Source: an uncultured Chitinophaga sp.
GTDB lineage: Bacteria; Bacteroidota; Bacteroidia; Chitinophagales; Chitinophagaceae
DNA: 64,000 nucleotides
Reading direction: 5' to 3'
Assembly: GCF_946479755.1 (NCBI RefSeq)
Contig: NZ_CAMLHC010000004.1
Coordinates: 186,001 to 250,000 of the forward strand
Both the position numbers and the translations under genes were made by a program. Below, piece after piece: positions 36,077 to 43,076 of the stretch; the stretch's first letter is position 1; each line of letters opens with the position of its first letter. The notes beneath the pieces were generated by a model. The model saw nothing but the letters and a program-made list of their open reading frames with translations. It was not told the DNA's origin and made no database searches.

Positions 36077-36150
36077 GTTGAATAAAATGAATAGTCGCTG
36101 TTTGAATGAATTAACTGAACGGGCAGTTTTTACCGGGATGCGCTATTTTG
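36077..36150 (+). promoter_or_regulatory. Array unit 3 promoter with two upstream boxes
   Basis: TATTTTG at 36144-36150 is the likely -7 element. Two boxes resembling AATGAACAAAATGA lie at 36077-36090 (GTTGAATAAAATGA) and 36105-36118 (AATGAATTAACTGA), exactly 28 bases apart, the second ending 26 bases before the -7 element. Unit 6 has the same arrangement. Confidence 0.5.
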
Positions 36151-36175
36151 CAGTGTGGCCGGTAGGTGCCGGTCA

Positions 36176-36208
36176 TTGGGATCGCTGAAAACCAATAAAA
36201 GAGTAAGC
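36176..36208 (+). ncRNA. Array unit 3 conserved leader RNA motif
   Basis: Stem ATTGG/CCAAT (36175-36179 with 36192-36196), loop GATCGCTGAAAA, tail AAAAGAGTAAGC. Here the tail is AGC rather than GGC and pairs perfectly with loop GCT, a compensatory change. A 7-base hairpin (GGCCGGT/GCCGGTC) precedes it. The ATG is 22 bases downstream. Confidence 0.7.
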
Positions 36209-36230
36209 TCAGAGTCTTAATCGTTTTCCT

Positions 36231-36293
36231 ATGTTAAAAACAATGCTCGACGCCTTTCTGAAATTCCTGCACACTGTAATGGGCGCCCTGTAA
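36231..36293 (+). CDS. Array unit 3 peptide, 20 aa amphipathic
   Basis: ATG at 36231 encodes a 20-residue peptide beginning MLKTMLDAFLKFLHTV and ending MGAL. It is the most divergent in sequence but keeps the i, i+3/i+4 hydrophobic pattern. It is too short for ordinary gene finders; support comes from the conserved motif at fixed distance and the strong terminator downstream. Confidence 0.6.
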   Translation: MLKTMLDAFLKFLHTVMGAL

Positions 36294-36372
36294 TCCACAG
36301 TGCAGCTACAGGACCTTTATTAAGCATGTATCCTGTGATTGCCGGAATGACATTTTTTTACTTGTATTTCGG

Positions 36373-36402
36373 AAAAGCCGCGAAATGTTTCGCGGCTTTT
36401 TT
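36373..36402 (+). terminator. Array unit 3 terminator
   Basis: AAAAGCCGCGAAA and its complement form a 13-base stem with loop TG, followed by a T-run. Confidence 0.88.
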
Positions 36403-36526
36403 AATACATGATATCGGGTGGAAATTATTAGGATTCCTTTTTTATTGATGATTTTTATAGATATGATGTTATTTTTCTAAGTGTTGAAAGACGGCCACAG
36501 TGCCTGTAAACAGCGTGTTCAGCGGA

Positions 36527-36602
36527 TTGAACAAATACTTTGTTTTTATCGGCACAATGAACAAAATGAATGTGTGTTTTTGTGGGAATAGCCCTTATTT
36601 TT
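36527..36602 (+). promoter_or_regulatory. Array unit 4 promoter with upstream box
   Basis: The box AATGAACAAAATGA is at 36556-36569 and ends 27 bases before TATTTTT (36596). A weaker second box (ATTGAACAAATA) begins near 36526. The -33 region is poor, which would fit dependence on an activator. Unit 6 has the identical 14-base box at the same distance. Confidence 0.5.
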
Positions 36603-36629
36603 AACTCGTTGGTTGTCCTGTGAAACCAA

Positions 36630-36662
36630 TTGGGATTGCCGAAAACCAAAAAAAGAGTAGGC
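36630..36662 (+). ncRNA. Array unit 4 conserved leader RNA motif
   Basis: Stem TTGG/CCAA (36630-36633 with 36646-36649), loop GATTGCCGAAAA, tail AAAGAGTAGGC. Loop GCC pairs perfectly with tail GGC. The ATG lies 23 bases downstream. Confidence 0.7.
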
Positions 36663-36685
36663 TTAACAGGTGTAATTCCATTCTT

Positions 36686-36754
36686 ATGAACTTACTGAAC
36701 CAACTGCTCGCAACTATCGTTGCGCTGCTGCAGTCTCTGCTGGGTGGCCTGTAA
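36686..36754 (+). CDS. Array unit 4 peptide, 22 aa hydrophobic
   Basis: ATG at 36686 encodes 22 residues: MNLLNQLLATIVALLQ then SLLGGL. It is nearly all hydrophobic with one polar face and no charged side chain, enough for one membrane-inserted or surface-lying helix. Unit 5 encodes the same peptide; the two coding differences are both synonymous. In size and composition it resembles type I toxins and small membrane peptides. Confidence 0.72.
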   Translation: MNLLNQLLATIVALLQSLLGGL

Positions 36755-36823
36755 TAACGAACCGCCCGAAAGGGAATTGTCCTATCCTTAGCGTCTGATT
36801 TCCCTTGCATCGCATGTAACTAA

Positions 36824-36856
36824 TTGGGATCGCCGAAAACCAAAAAAAGAGTAGGC
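36824..36856 (+). ncRNA. Array unit 5 conserved leader RNA motif
   Basis: Stem TTGG/CCAA (36824-36827 with 36840-36843), loop GATCGCCGAAAA, tail AAAGAGTAGGC. Loop GCC pairs with tail GGC. The motif begins 69 bases after the unit 4 stop, with no promoter or terminator of its own between, so units 4 and 5 are likely on one RNA. Confidence 0.7.
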
Positions 36857-36879
36857 ATAACAGGAGAAAATCCATTCTT

Positions 36880-36948
36880 ATGAACTTACTGAACCAATTG
36901 CTCGCAACCATCGTTGCGCTGCTGCAGTCTCTGCTGGGTGGCCTGTAA
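36880..36948 (+). CDS. Array unit 5 peptide, 22 aa, identical to unit 4
   Basis: ATG at 36880. The amino acid sequence equals unit 4. The DNA differs at two codons (Leu CTG to TTG, Thr ACT to ACC), both silent, whereas the flanking spacers differ by substitutions and indels. This is good evidence that the peptide is translated and under selection. Confidence 0.72.
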   Translation: MNLLNQLLATIVALLQSLLGGL

Positions 36949-37010
36949 TTACGGCACTCCGTAAGGGAACTGTCCTATCCTTAGTTCGATTTCCCTTGCA
37001 ACGCATTTAG

Positions 37011-37037
37011 CTCCGGGACCTGTTCCCGGAGTTTTTT
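37011..37037 (+). terminator. Terminator of units 4-5
   Basis: CTCCGGGA and TCCCGGAG arms around a 5-base loop, then TTTTTT. Confidence 0.85.
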
Positions 37038-37111
37038 ATTTATAGAAATGAACCGGGCGCAGCACATACGGATGAGCTGTTAAACCGGCCGCTGGCCCGT
37101 GTTGGTAAAGG

Positions 37112-37187
37112 AATGAACAAAATGACCGTTACTGCTGAAAATGAACAAAATGAGCTCATGCTAATTGCGGGAGAGCTTTTAAATTCG
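37112..37187 (+). promoter_or_regulatory. Array unit 6 promoter with two identical upstream boxes
   Basis: AATGAACAAAATGA occurs at 37112-37125 and at 37140-37153, 28 bases apart. The second ends 27 bases before TAAATTCG (37180-37187), a degenerate -7 element. Together with units 3 and 4 this points to a shared activator. Confidence 0.55.
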
Positions 37188-37209
37188 GCACCGGATGTTA
37201 ACATTACCA

Positions 37210-37243
37210 CTGGGATTGCCGAAAACCAGTCAATAGAGTAGGC
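37210..37243 (+). ncRNA. Array unit 6 conserved leader RNA motif
   Basis: Stem ACTGG/CCAGT (37209-37213 with 37226-37230): a compensatory change from the TTGG/CCAA stem of other units. The loop is GATTGCCGAAAA and the tail is AATAGAGTAGGC; loop GCC pairs with tail GGC. The ATG is 22 bases downstream. Confidence 0.7.
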
Positions 37244-37265
37244 ATAACAATGAAAACCTAAAACT

Positions 37266-37352
37266 ATGGATTTGCTGAACCAATTGCTCGCACTGATCTT
37301 AGGATTAGTAAAATCATTACTGGGCGGTATCGGTGGCGGTTTACCTCTGTAA
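37266..37352 (+). CDS. Array unit 6 peptide, 28 aa hydrophobic
   Basis: ATG at 37266 encodes MDLLNQLLALILGLVKSLL followed by GGIGGGLPL. It shares LLNQLLA and SLLGG with units 4 and 5 but has a Gly-rich end. One Asp and one Lys are the only charges. A membrane-interacting helix is likely; function is unknown. Confidence 0.7.
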   Translation: MDLLNQLLALILGLVKSLLGGIGGGLPL

Positions 37353-37393
37353 GAGGCAACCGGATGCACCGTATCTGCTTTAACTAATTCAGA

Positions 37394-37434
37394 AACCGCT
37401 TCATCTTGCTTTCGCGAGATGGAGCGGTTGTCTT
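37394..37434 (+). terminator. Array unit 6 terminator
   Basis: AACCGCTTCATCT pairs with AGATGGAGCGGTT around a 10-base loop and is followed by GTCTTTT. Confidence 0.75.
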
Positions 37435-37603
37435 TTGTGCCATAGGCAATACCAGGTCATGTTGGCAACTGGAAGGAGAGGAGTGGGGCAGTATGTCACC
37501 TTTCCAATATGCATAAAAGCGGCCGCTGCCGGGATCGTTTTCGCCTCCGGAACTATGCTGGTTCTGGAAAAGTGGAATTTTTCACAGCCGCCCTGAAAAA
37601 TTT

Positions 37604-37777
37604 TTTGTTTTGATGTTTGTTTTCCTATATTTGTCGAAATCAGCATGTCAACTAAGCGTAAGACTTAATACGCACAAAATGAATGTTTTCGGAGGCTTAA
37701 CCGCATAATATCCGCCCCTCATTACCCGCTTTCCCGTGACCATGGCAAACTTCTGCCGGGTATCTTTTTATTTTTTT
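37604..37777 (+). ncRNA. Candidate short transcript between the array and rpsJ
   Basis: TTTG (37604-37607) and TATATTTG (37626-37633), 18 bases apart, form one of the best promoters in the window. About 85-135 bases later a stem (TACCCG at 37723, CGGGTA at 37757) runs into TCTTTTTATTTTTTT. The predicted RNA of about 135-140 bases holds only mini-frames of 7 and 9 codons (MSTKRKT and MNVFGGLTA) and a hairpin GCGTA/TACGC. It could be a small RNA or a leader with attenuator before rpsJ. I do not recognise a known RNA family. Confidence 0.45.
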
Positions 37778-37788
37778 CCTGAGATTTA

Positions 37789-37820
37789 TTTGCCAATTCA
37801 AAAAAACCGGGTTACCTTTG
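37789..37820 (+). promoter_or_regulatory. rpsJ (S10 operon) promoter
   Basis: TTTG at 37789-37792 and TACCTTTG at 37813-37820, 20 bases apart. The transcript start GCCCTCCCAAATTG is shared with the rpsL and fusA promoters. Confidence 0.75.
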
Positions 37821-37866
37821 CCCTCCCAAATTGTAAAGGGAAAAAACACGAAGAAGTTCATTGCAT

Positions 37867-38172
37867 ATGTCTCAGAGAATAAGAATCAAGCTGAAGTCCT
37901 ACGATCATAACCTGGTAGACAAGTCTGCTGAGAAGATCGTTAAAACCGTGCGTAACACGGGCGCCGTGGTAACAGGTCCAATACCTTTACCTACAGAAAA
38001 GAAAATCTTTACGGTATTGCGTTCTCCGCACGTAAACAAGAAAGCGCGCGAGCAGTTCCAGTTGTGTACTCACAAACGTTTACTGGACATCTATACCTCC
38101 TCTTCCAGGACTGTAGATGCGCTGAGCAAGCTGGATTTACCTTCTGGCGTAGAAGTTGAAATTAAAGCATAA
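37867..38172 (+). CDS. rpsJ: 30S ribosomal protein S10
   Basis: A 101-residue S10 ([40 protein letters not shown]). I use the ATG at 37867 rather than the TTG two codons earlier. It opens the S10 operon, 47 bases after its promoter core, and is followed by an unusually long spacer. Confidence 0.97.
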   Translation: MSQRIRIKLKSYDHNLVDKSAEKIVKTVRNTGAVVTGPIPLPTEKKIFTVLRSPHVNKKAREQFQLCTHKRLLDIYTSSSRTVDALSKLDLPSGVEVEIKA

Positions 38173-38180
38173 GGACAACA

Positions 38181-38345
38181 GCAAGGCTGGGCAAAAGGCC
38201 CGCCTTTTACTGATTTTATGGTTATTGGTTGATTATCAATCAATAACAATTTTAACAAATAACACATAGGCCGCGCCTTCTGGGCGGCCGCCCAATAAAT
38301 GTATTTAACCGCCCATCCTGGGGATAGCTAGAAATCCCCCAGGCG
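38181..38345 (+). promoter_or_regulatory. Four-hairpin spacer between rpsJ and rplC
   Basis: The 194-base spacer holds four successive stems: AAGGCTGGGC/GCCCGCCTT (38184-38206) followed by TTTT, TTATTGGTTGAT/ATCAATCAATAA (near 38222-38247), GGCCGCGCC/GGGCGGCC (near 38268-38290) and CCTGGGGAT/ATCCCCCAGG (near 38315-38343). The first looks like a weak terminator. Such a run suggests attenuation or autoregulation between S10 and L3; that is inference. Confidence 0.55.
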
Positions 38346-38366
38346 CTGGGTAAAATCATATATAAA

Positions 38367-38984
38367 ATGAAAGGTATTATTGGTAAAAAGATTGGTATGA
38401 CCAGTATCTTCGAGTCCAATGGTAAGCAAACTGCTTGTACCATTATCGAAGCAGGTCCCAACGTTGTAACACAGGTAAAAAGCCTGGAATCAGATGGTTA
38501 CAATGCAATTCAGGTTTCTTTCGGTGAGAAGAAAGAAAAACACACTACAAAAGCTGAGCTCAATCACTTCGCGAAAGCAAGCACCTCTCCCAAACGTTTT
38601 GTTAAAGAATTCCGCAACCCGGACGTACAGAAAGCCCTCGGTGAAATTATCACCTGCGAAATCTTCGCTGAAGGTGAATCTATTGACGTTGTAGGCACTT
38701 CCAAAGGTAAAGGCTTCCAGGGTGTTGTAAAACGCCACGGTTTTAGCGGTGTGGGTGAAGCCACCCACGGCCAGCACGACAGAAGCAGGGCTCCTGGTTC
38801 TGTTGGCGGTTCCTCCTATCCTTCCCGCGTTTTCAAGGGCATGCGTATGGCCGGCCAGACAGGTAACGAAAGAGTGAAAGTGAAAGGTCTGAAGATCCTG
38901 AAAATATTCCCTGAAAAGAATTATATCCTGGTAAGTGGTTCCGTTCCCGGCCACAATGGTTCAATCGTTTTAATCCAGAAGTAA
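38367..38984 (+). CDS. rplC: 50S ribosomal protein L3
   Basis: A 205-residue L3 (start [20 protein letters not shown]; central [20 protein letters not shown] loop that reaches the peptidyl-transferase centre). The stop is directly followed by rplD with one base between. Confidence 0.98.
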   Translation: MKGIIGKKIGMTSIFESNGKQTACTIIEAGPNVVTQVKSLESDGYNAIQVSFGEKKEKHTTKAELNHFAKASTSPKRFVKEFRNPDVQKALGEIITCEIFAEGESIDVVGTSKGKGFQGVVKRHGFSGVGEATHGQHDRSRAPGSVGGSSYPSRVFKGMRMAGQTGNERVKVKGLKILKIFPEKNYILVSGSVPGHNGSIVLIQK

Positions 38985-38985
38985 C

Positions 38986-39624
38986 ATGCAACTTGATATT
39001 TTAAATATAGAAGGTAAGAAAACCGGAAGATCCATCGAACTTCCTGAGGAGATCTTTGGTGTAGAACCTAACAACCACGTCATCTACCTGGCTGTTAAAC
39101 AGTATCTCGCCGCTCAGCGTCAGGGTACCCACAAGGTAAAAACCAGAGCTGAAGTAAAAGGTGCTTCCCGCAAACTGCACAAACAAAAAGGTACCGGTGG
39201 TGCCCGTAAAGGTAACATCCGTAACCCGCTGTATAAAGGTGGTGGTACCATCTTCGGTCCCAAACCGCACAGCTGGAGCATCAAACTGAACAGAAAAGTG
39301 AAAGATCTCGCTAAGATCTCCGCCCTGTCAGTAAAAGCTAAAGAAAACAGCATCATCATCGTTGAAGATCTGGCGCTGCAGGCTCCTAAAACCAAACAAT
39401 TCGTTGGTATCTTAAAGAACCTGAACATCAATGTAGACGGTAAGAAGACTATGTTCATCACGCCGGAATACAACGATAGCGTTTATCTGTCTTTAAGAAA
39501 CATCCCTACTGTGGACGGCGCCATGCTGAGCGATATCAATACTTATGATATCATGAACAGCAACTACCTCGTGTTCACAGAAAGCGCTGCTAAAATCTTC
39601 ACAGAAGAGCCTGCAGAAGCGTAA
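38986..39624 (+). CDS. rplD: 50S ribosomal protein L4
   Basis: A 212-residue L4. The exit-tunnel loop (KGASRKLHKQKGTGGARKGN) is intact; LVFTESAAK-type end. In E. coli L4 represses its own operon at the S10 leader; whether it does so here is unknown, but the hairpin-rich rpsJ-rplC spacer is a possible target. Confidence 0.97.
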   Translation: MQLDILNIEGKKTGRSIELPEEIFGVEPNNHVIYLAVKQYLAAQRQGTHKVKTRAEVKGASRKLHKQKGTGGARKGNIRNPLYKGGGTIFGPKPHSWSIKLNRKVKDLAKISALSVKAKENSIIIVEDLALQAPKTKQFVGILKNLNINVDGKKTMFITPEYNDSVYLSLRNIPTVDGAMLSDINTYDIMNSNYLVFTESAAKIFTEEPAEA

Positions 39625-39692
39625 GGTGTTGTAAACCAATTCAATAACAAAGCTACAAGCTCACAGCTTAAAAGCTATAAGCTATAAAGAAG

Positions 39693-39992
39693 ATGAAACT
39701 TTCAGACGTTTTAATCAAACCGGTAGTAACCGAAAAGGTGAACAAAGCCACCGAAAAATTCAACCGCTACTACTTCATTGTTGACAAAAAAGCCAACAAA
39801 CTGGAGATCAAAAAAGCAGTGGAAGAGTTCTACGGTGTAACTGTACAGGATGTGAATACTGCCGTAATGCCGGGTAAAGCTAAATTCCGCTTTACAAAAG
39901 CCGGTTTCATTGCAGGTAAAAAACCGTCTTACAAAAAGGCGATCATTACCCTCGCATCCAATGAAACTATAGATCTGTATGCTAACATGTAG
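39693..39992 (+). CDS. rplW: 50S ribosomal protein L23
   Basis: A 99-residue L23 (LIKPVVTEKVNKATEKFNRY; RFTKAGFIAGKKPSYKKAII). It sits at the tunnel exit and docks SRP and trigger factor. The 68-base spacer before it contains repeated AAGCT/AGCTT words. Confidence 0.97.
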   Translation: MKLSDVLIKPVVTEKVNKATEKFNRYYFIVDKKANKLEIKKAVEEFYGVTVQDVNTAVMPGKAKFRFTKAGFIAGKKPSYKKAIITLASNETIDLYANM

Positions 39993-40080
39993 TGCCGTTC
40001 CGGCCTGAACAGCCGGGATGTGGATGTATATACAGATCACGATTTATAATTATCAATAACATTTAACTTTTTAGGAAGTA

Positions 40081-40914
40081 ATGGCACTGAAGAAGTTCAA
40101 ACCAATGACGGCCGGTACCCGCTGGAAAATAGGCAACGCTTACGCTGAGCTGACCACGGATACCCCCGAAAAAAGCCTCCTCGAGCCCGCTAAAAGAAGC
40201 GGCGGTAGAAACGCTCAGGGTAGGATGTCTATGCGCTACATCGGTGGCGGTCACAAAAAAGCCTACCGCGTGGTAGACTTTAAACGTGAAAAAGTAAATA
40301 TCCCCGCTACTGTTAAATCTATCGAATACGATCCAAACCGTAGCGCCTTCATCGCACTGGTTAGCTATGCAGACGGTGAAAAACGTTATATCATCGCACC
40401 ACAAGGCCTCCAGGTAGGCAGCACCGTTGTTAGCGGTGAAACTGCTGCTCCTGAAGTAGGTAACGCCCTGCCGCTGAAAAACATGCCGCTGGGTACTGTG
40501 GTACACAATATCGAACTGCAGCCTGGTAAAGGCGGTGCTATCGCAAGAAGCGCCGGCGCCTACGCTCAGCTGTCGAACAAGGAAGAAAGATACGCTGTAC
40601 TGAAAATGCCTTCCGGTGAACTGCGCAAAGTGCTGAACACCTGCATGGCAACCGTAGGTACAGTATCCAACTCCGACCACGCCCTGCAATCTATCGGTAA
40701 AGCAGGTGCCAACCGTTGGAGAGGTATCCGTCCCCGCAACCGTGGTGTGGCCATGAACCCTGTAGATCACCCGATGGGTGGTGGTGAAGGTAAATCTTCC
40801 GGCGGCCATCCAAGATCCAGAACAGGCAAATATGCGAAAGGTCTGAAAACCAGGAAGCCGCATAAGAGCTCTGATAAACTGATCATCAGCAGGAAAAACG
40901 GTAAAAAATTATAA
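40081..40914 (+). CDS. rplB: 50S ribosomal protein L2
   Basis: A 277-residue L2 with the conserved core [17 protein letters not shown] (the His is needed for peptidyl transfer) and the N-terminal [20 protein letters not shown]. Length is normal. Confidence 0.98.
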   Translation: MALKKFKPMTAGTRWKIGNAYAELTTDTPEKSLLEPAKRSGGRNAQGRMSMRYIGGGHKKAYRVVDFKREKVNIPATVKSIEYDPNRSAFIALVSYADGEKRYIIAPQGLQVGSTVVSGETAAPEVGNALPLKNMPLGTVVHNIELQPGKGGAIARSAGAYAQLSNKEERYAVLKMPSGELRKVLNTCMATVGTVSNSDHALQSIGKAGANRWRGIRPRNRGVAMNPVDHPMGGGEGKSSGGHPRSRTGKYAKGLKTRKPHKSSDKLIISRKNGKKL

Positions 40915-40922
40915 TATTTCGG

Positions 40923-40954
40923 AATTCGGGTCCCGCTCACCCGGGACCCAAATT
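40923..40954 (+). promoter_or_regulatory. Stem-loop between rplB and rpsS
   Basis: GGGTCCC (40928-40934) and GGGACCC (40943-40949) with flanking AATT/AATT pairing; no T-run. A processing or translation-control hairpin is likely. Confidence 0.5.
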
Positions 40955-40977
40955 TGAAAAATCATAAATAAGAAGAC

Positions 40978-41244
40978 ATGGCTCGTTCCATAAGAAAAGG
41001 TCCTTACGTAGACCAGAAATTAGAAACTAAAGTTGAAAAAATGAACGCTGGTACCAAGCGCACAGTTATCAAAACCTGGAGCCGCCGTTCTACTATCACG
41101 CCTGATTTCGTTGGTCACACATTCGCAGTGCACAATGGCAACAAATTCATTCCGGTTTATGTAACGGAATTTATGGTAGGCCACAAACTGGGCGAATTTG
41201 CACCTACACGTAACTTCAGAGGACACGCTAACAAGAAAATGTAA
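40978..41244 (+). CDS. rpsS: 30S ribosomal protein S19
   Basis: An 88-residue S19 ([52 protein letters not shown]). It forms a complex with S13 in the 30S head. Confidence 0.98.
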   Translation: MARSIRKGPYVDQKLETKVEKMNAGTKRTVIKTWSRRSTITPDFVGHTFAVHNGNKFIPVYVTEFMVGHKLGEFAPTRNFRGHANKKM

Positions 41245-41250
41245 ATTATA

Positions 41251-41308
41251 GTCTGAGGTTTGAGGTTTGAGAAGGCTCAAGCCCAATCTCAAACTCCAGA
41301 CGTCAGAC
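41251..41308 (+). promoter_or_regulatory. Long stem-loop between rpsS and rplV
   Basis: GTCTGAGGTTTGAG (41251 onward) pairs with CTCAAACTCCAGAC (41288 onward) with two mismatches; a second GTCAGAC follows. No T-run, so not a standard terminator. Confidence 0.5.
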
Positions 41309-41335
41309 ATTAAATAATAAAAGAAATTAATAACA

Positions 41336-41686
41336 ATGGAAGCAGTAGCTAAGCTGAACAATAATCCCACATCTACCCGCAAAATGCGTTTGCTGGCAGA
41401 CTTAATCCGCGGCCTGGATGTGGAGAAAGCTTTGAATATTTTGAAATTCCATCCAAAGCACCCCAGCGTTCCGTTGGAAAAACTGCTGGTATCCGCTATC
41501 GCAAACTGGAAAGTGAAGAACGAAGGTGCAAGGGTAGAAGATGCCAACCTGATCGTTAAAACTATCTTCGTAGACGGCGGCCGCACCCTGAAAAGAATGC
41601 GCCCCGCTCCACAAGGCAGAGGTTACCGTATCCGCAAGAGAAGTAACCACGTTACGATTGTGGTAGATGGTAAAAATGCACAGTAA
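41336..41686 (+). CDS. rplV: 50S ribosomal protein L22
   Basis: A 116-residue L22 ([40 protein letters not shown]). The beta-hairpin that lines the exit tunnel is intact. Confidence 0.97.
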   Translation: MEAVAKLNNNPTSTRKMRLLADLIRGLDVEKALNILKFHPKHPSVPLEKLLVSAIANWKVKNEGARVEDANLIVKTIFVDGGRTLKRMRPAPQGRGYRIRKRSNHVTIVVDGKNAQ

Positions 41687-41747
41687 GCGTTTCATACCAA
41701 AGAGAGATAAATTAATACTATTAAACTAATAGACAAATAACCAGAAC

Positions 41748-42536
41748 ATGGGTCAGAAAACAAATCCTATTGGTAACAGGTTAGGTATCATCAGAGGATG
41801 GGACTCTAATTGGTATGGCAGCAAAAAAGATTTTGCTACCAAACTGATCGAAGACAACAAGATCAGAACTTATCTGAATGCCCGCATCAACAAAGGCGGC
41901 ATCTCCAGAGTTGTGATTGAAAGAACTTTAGGTAAGTTGATCGTCACTGTGCATACTTCCAAACCAGGTATCATCATAGGTAAAGGTGGTAACGAAGTTG
42001 ATCGCATCAAGGAAGAACTGAAAAAACTGACTGGTAAAGAAGACGTACAGATCAATATTCTCGAAATCCGCCGTCCTGAAATGGATGCGAACATCGTTGC
42101 TGAAACTATTGCCAAACAAATCGAAAGCCGTATCAACTACAAACGCGCTATCAAAATGGCAATCGCTACCGCACTGAGAATGGGAGCTGAAGGTATCAAA
42201 ATTAAAGTAAGCGGCCGTCTGGGTGGTGCTGAAATCGCCCGCGCGGAAGAAGTGAAACAAGGTCGTGTGCCCCTGCATACTTATCGCATGGACATCGACT
42301 ACGCTTCCCTGTTCGCTTTGACTGTATACGGTAAAATCGGTATCAAAGTATGGATCTGTAAAGGTGAAGTACTCGGCAAACGCGACCTGAACCCGAACGT
42401 ACTGACCGGCAAAGAAGGTGACAACCGCGGCGGTGGACGTGAACACGGTGGAGACAGAAGAGAACACGGTGAAAGAAGAGAACATCGCGGTGGAGACAGA
42501 AGAGGCGGTGAAAACCGTGGCGGTGGCCGCAGATAA
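41748..42536 (+). CDS. rpsC: 30S ribosomal protein S3 with low-complexity Arg/Gly/His tail
   Basis: A 262-residue S3 with the KH domain ([20 protein letters not shown]) and C-terminal domain ([18 protein letters not shown] [19 protein letters not shown]). From about residue 223 it carries an extra tail of about 40 residues built of [11 protein letters not shown] and GENRGGG units, not present in E. coli S3. Such RGG-like tails occur in some Bacteroidota S3 proteins and may contact RNA. Confidence 0.96.
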   Translation: MGQKTNPIGNRLGIIRGWDSNWYGSKKDFATKLIEDNKIRTYLNARINKGGISRVVIERTLGKLIVTVHTSKPGIIIGKGGNEVDRIKEELKKLTGKEDVQINILEIRRPEMDANIVAETIAKQIESRINYKRAIKMAIATALRMGAEGIKIKVSGRLGGAEIARAEEVKQGRVPLHTYRMDIDYASLFALTVYGKIGIKVWICKGEVLGKRDLNPNVLTGKEGDNRGGGREHGGDRREHGERREHRGGDRRGGENRGGGRR

Positions 42537-42591
42537 TCCCTGCTGGCAGAGCAAACATTAACAATTACTATTAACATTAACAATACAGACG

Positions 42592-43011
42592 ATGTTACAG
42601 CCAAAAAGAGTGAAACACAGGAAGATGCACAAAGGCCGCATCAAAGGGAACGCTAAAAGAGGCGCTACCCTCTCCTTTGGTACATTCGGTCTTAAAGCAT
42701 TAGAACCTAAGTGGATCACCGACCGGCAGATCGAAGCTGCCCGTGTCGCCCTCACCAGACACATGAAACGTGAAGGTAACGTTTGGATCCGCATATTCCC
42801 TGACAAACCTATCACTGCCAAACCACTGGAAGTAAGGATGGGTAAAGGTAAAGGTGCTCCGGACCATTGGGCAGCAGTAGTAAAACCAGGCAGAATTTTA
42901 TTTGAAGCAGACGGCGTTCCCTTACAGGTAGCGAAAGAAGCGATGGAACTCGCAGCACAAAAACTGCCCATCAAAGTAAAATTTGTAACCAGCCGCGACT
43001 ACGTTGCTTAA
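42592..43011 (+). CDS. rplP: 50S ribosomal protein L16
   Basis: A 139-residue L16 ([60 protein letters not shown]). It helps place A-site tRNA on the 50S subunit. Confidence 0.98.
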   Translation: MLQPKRVKHRKMHKGRIKGNAKRGATLSFGTFGLKALEPKWITDRQIEAARVALTRHMKREGNVWIRIFPDKPITAKPLEVRMGKGKGAPDHWAAVVKPGRILFEADGVPLQVAKEAMELAAQKLPIKVKFVTSRDYVA

Positions 43012-43076
43012 TTACTATCAATCACTAATATCACCCGTTTACCGCCCACGCTGTAAACGGACCAAATAAAATACAA

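Noticed and set aside
37210..37243. Motif as a known riboswitch (preQ1, c-di-GMP, TPP, cobalamin)
   Set aside because: Checked against remembered consensus cores (for example the TPP CTGAGA and GEMM elements); none is present, though shape alone resembles preQ1-I.
34921..37434. CRISPR array
   Set aside because: Repeats are 33 bases but spaced 190-600 bases apart irregularly, with promoters, coding frames and terminators between; no cas genes.
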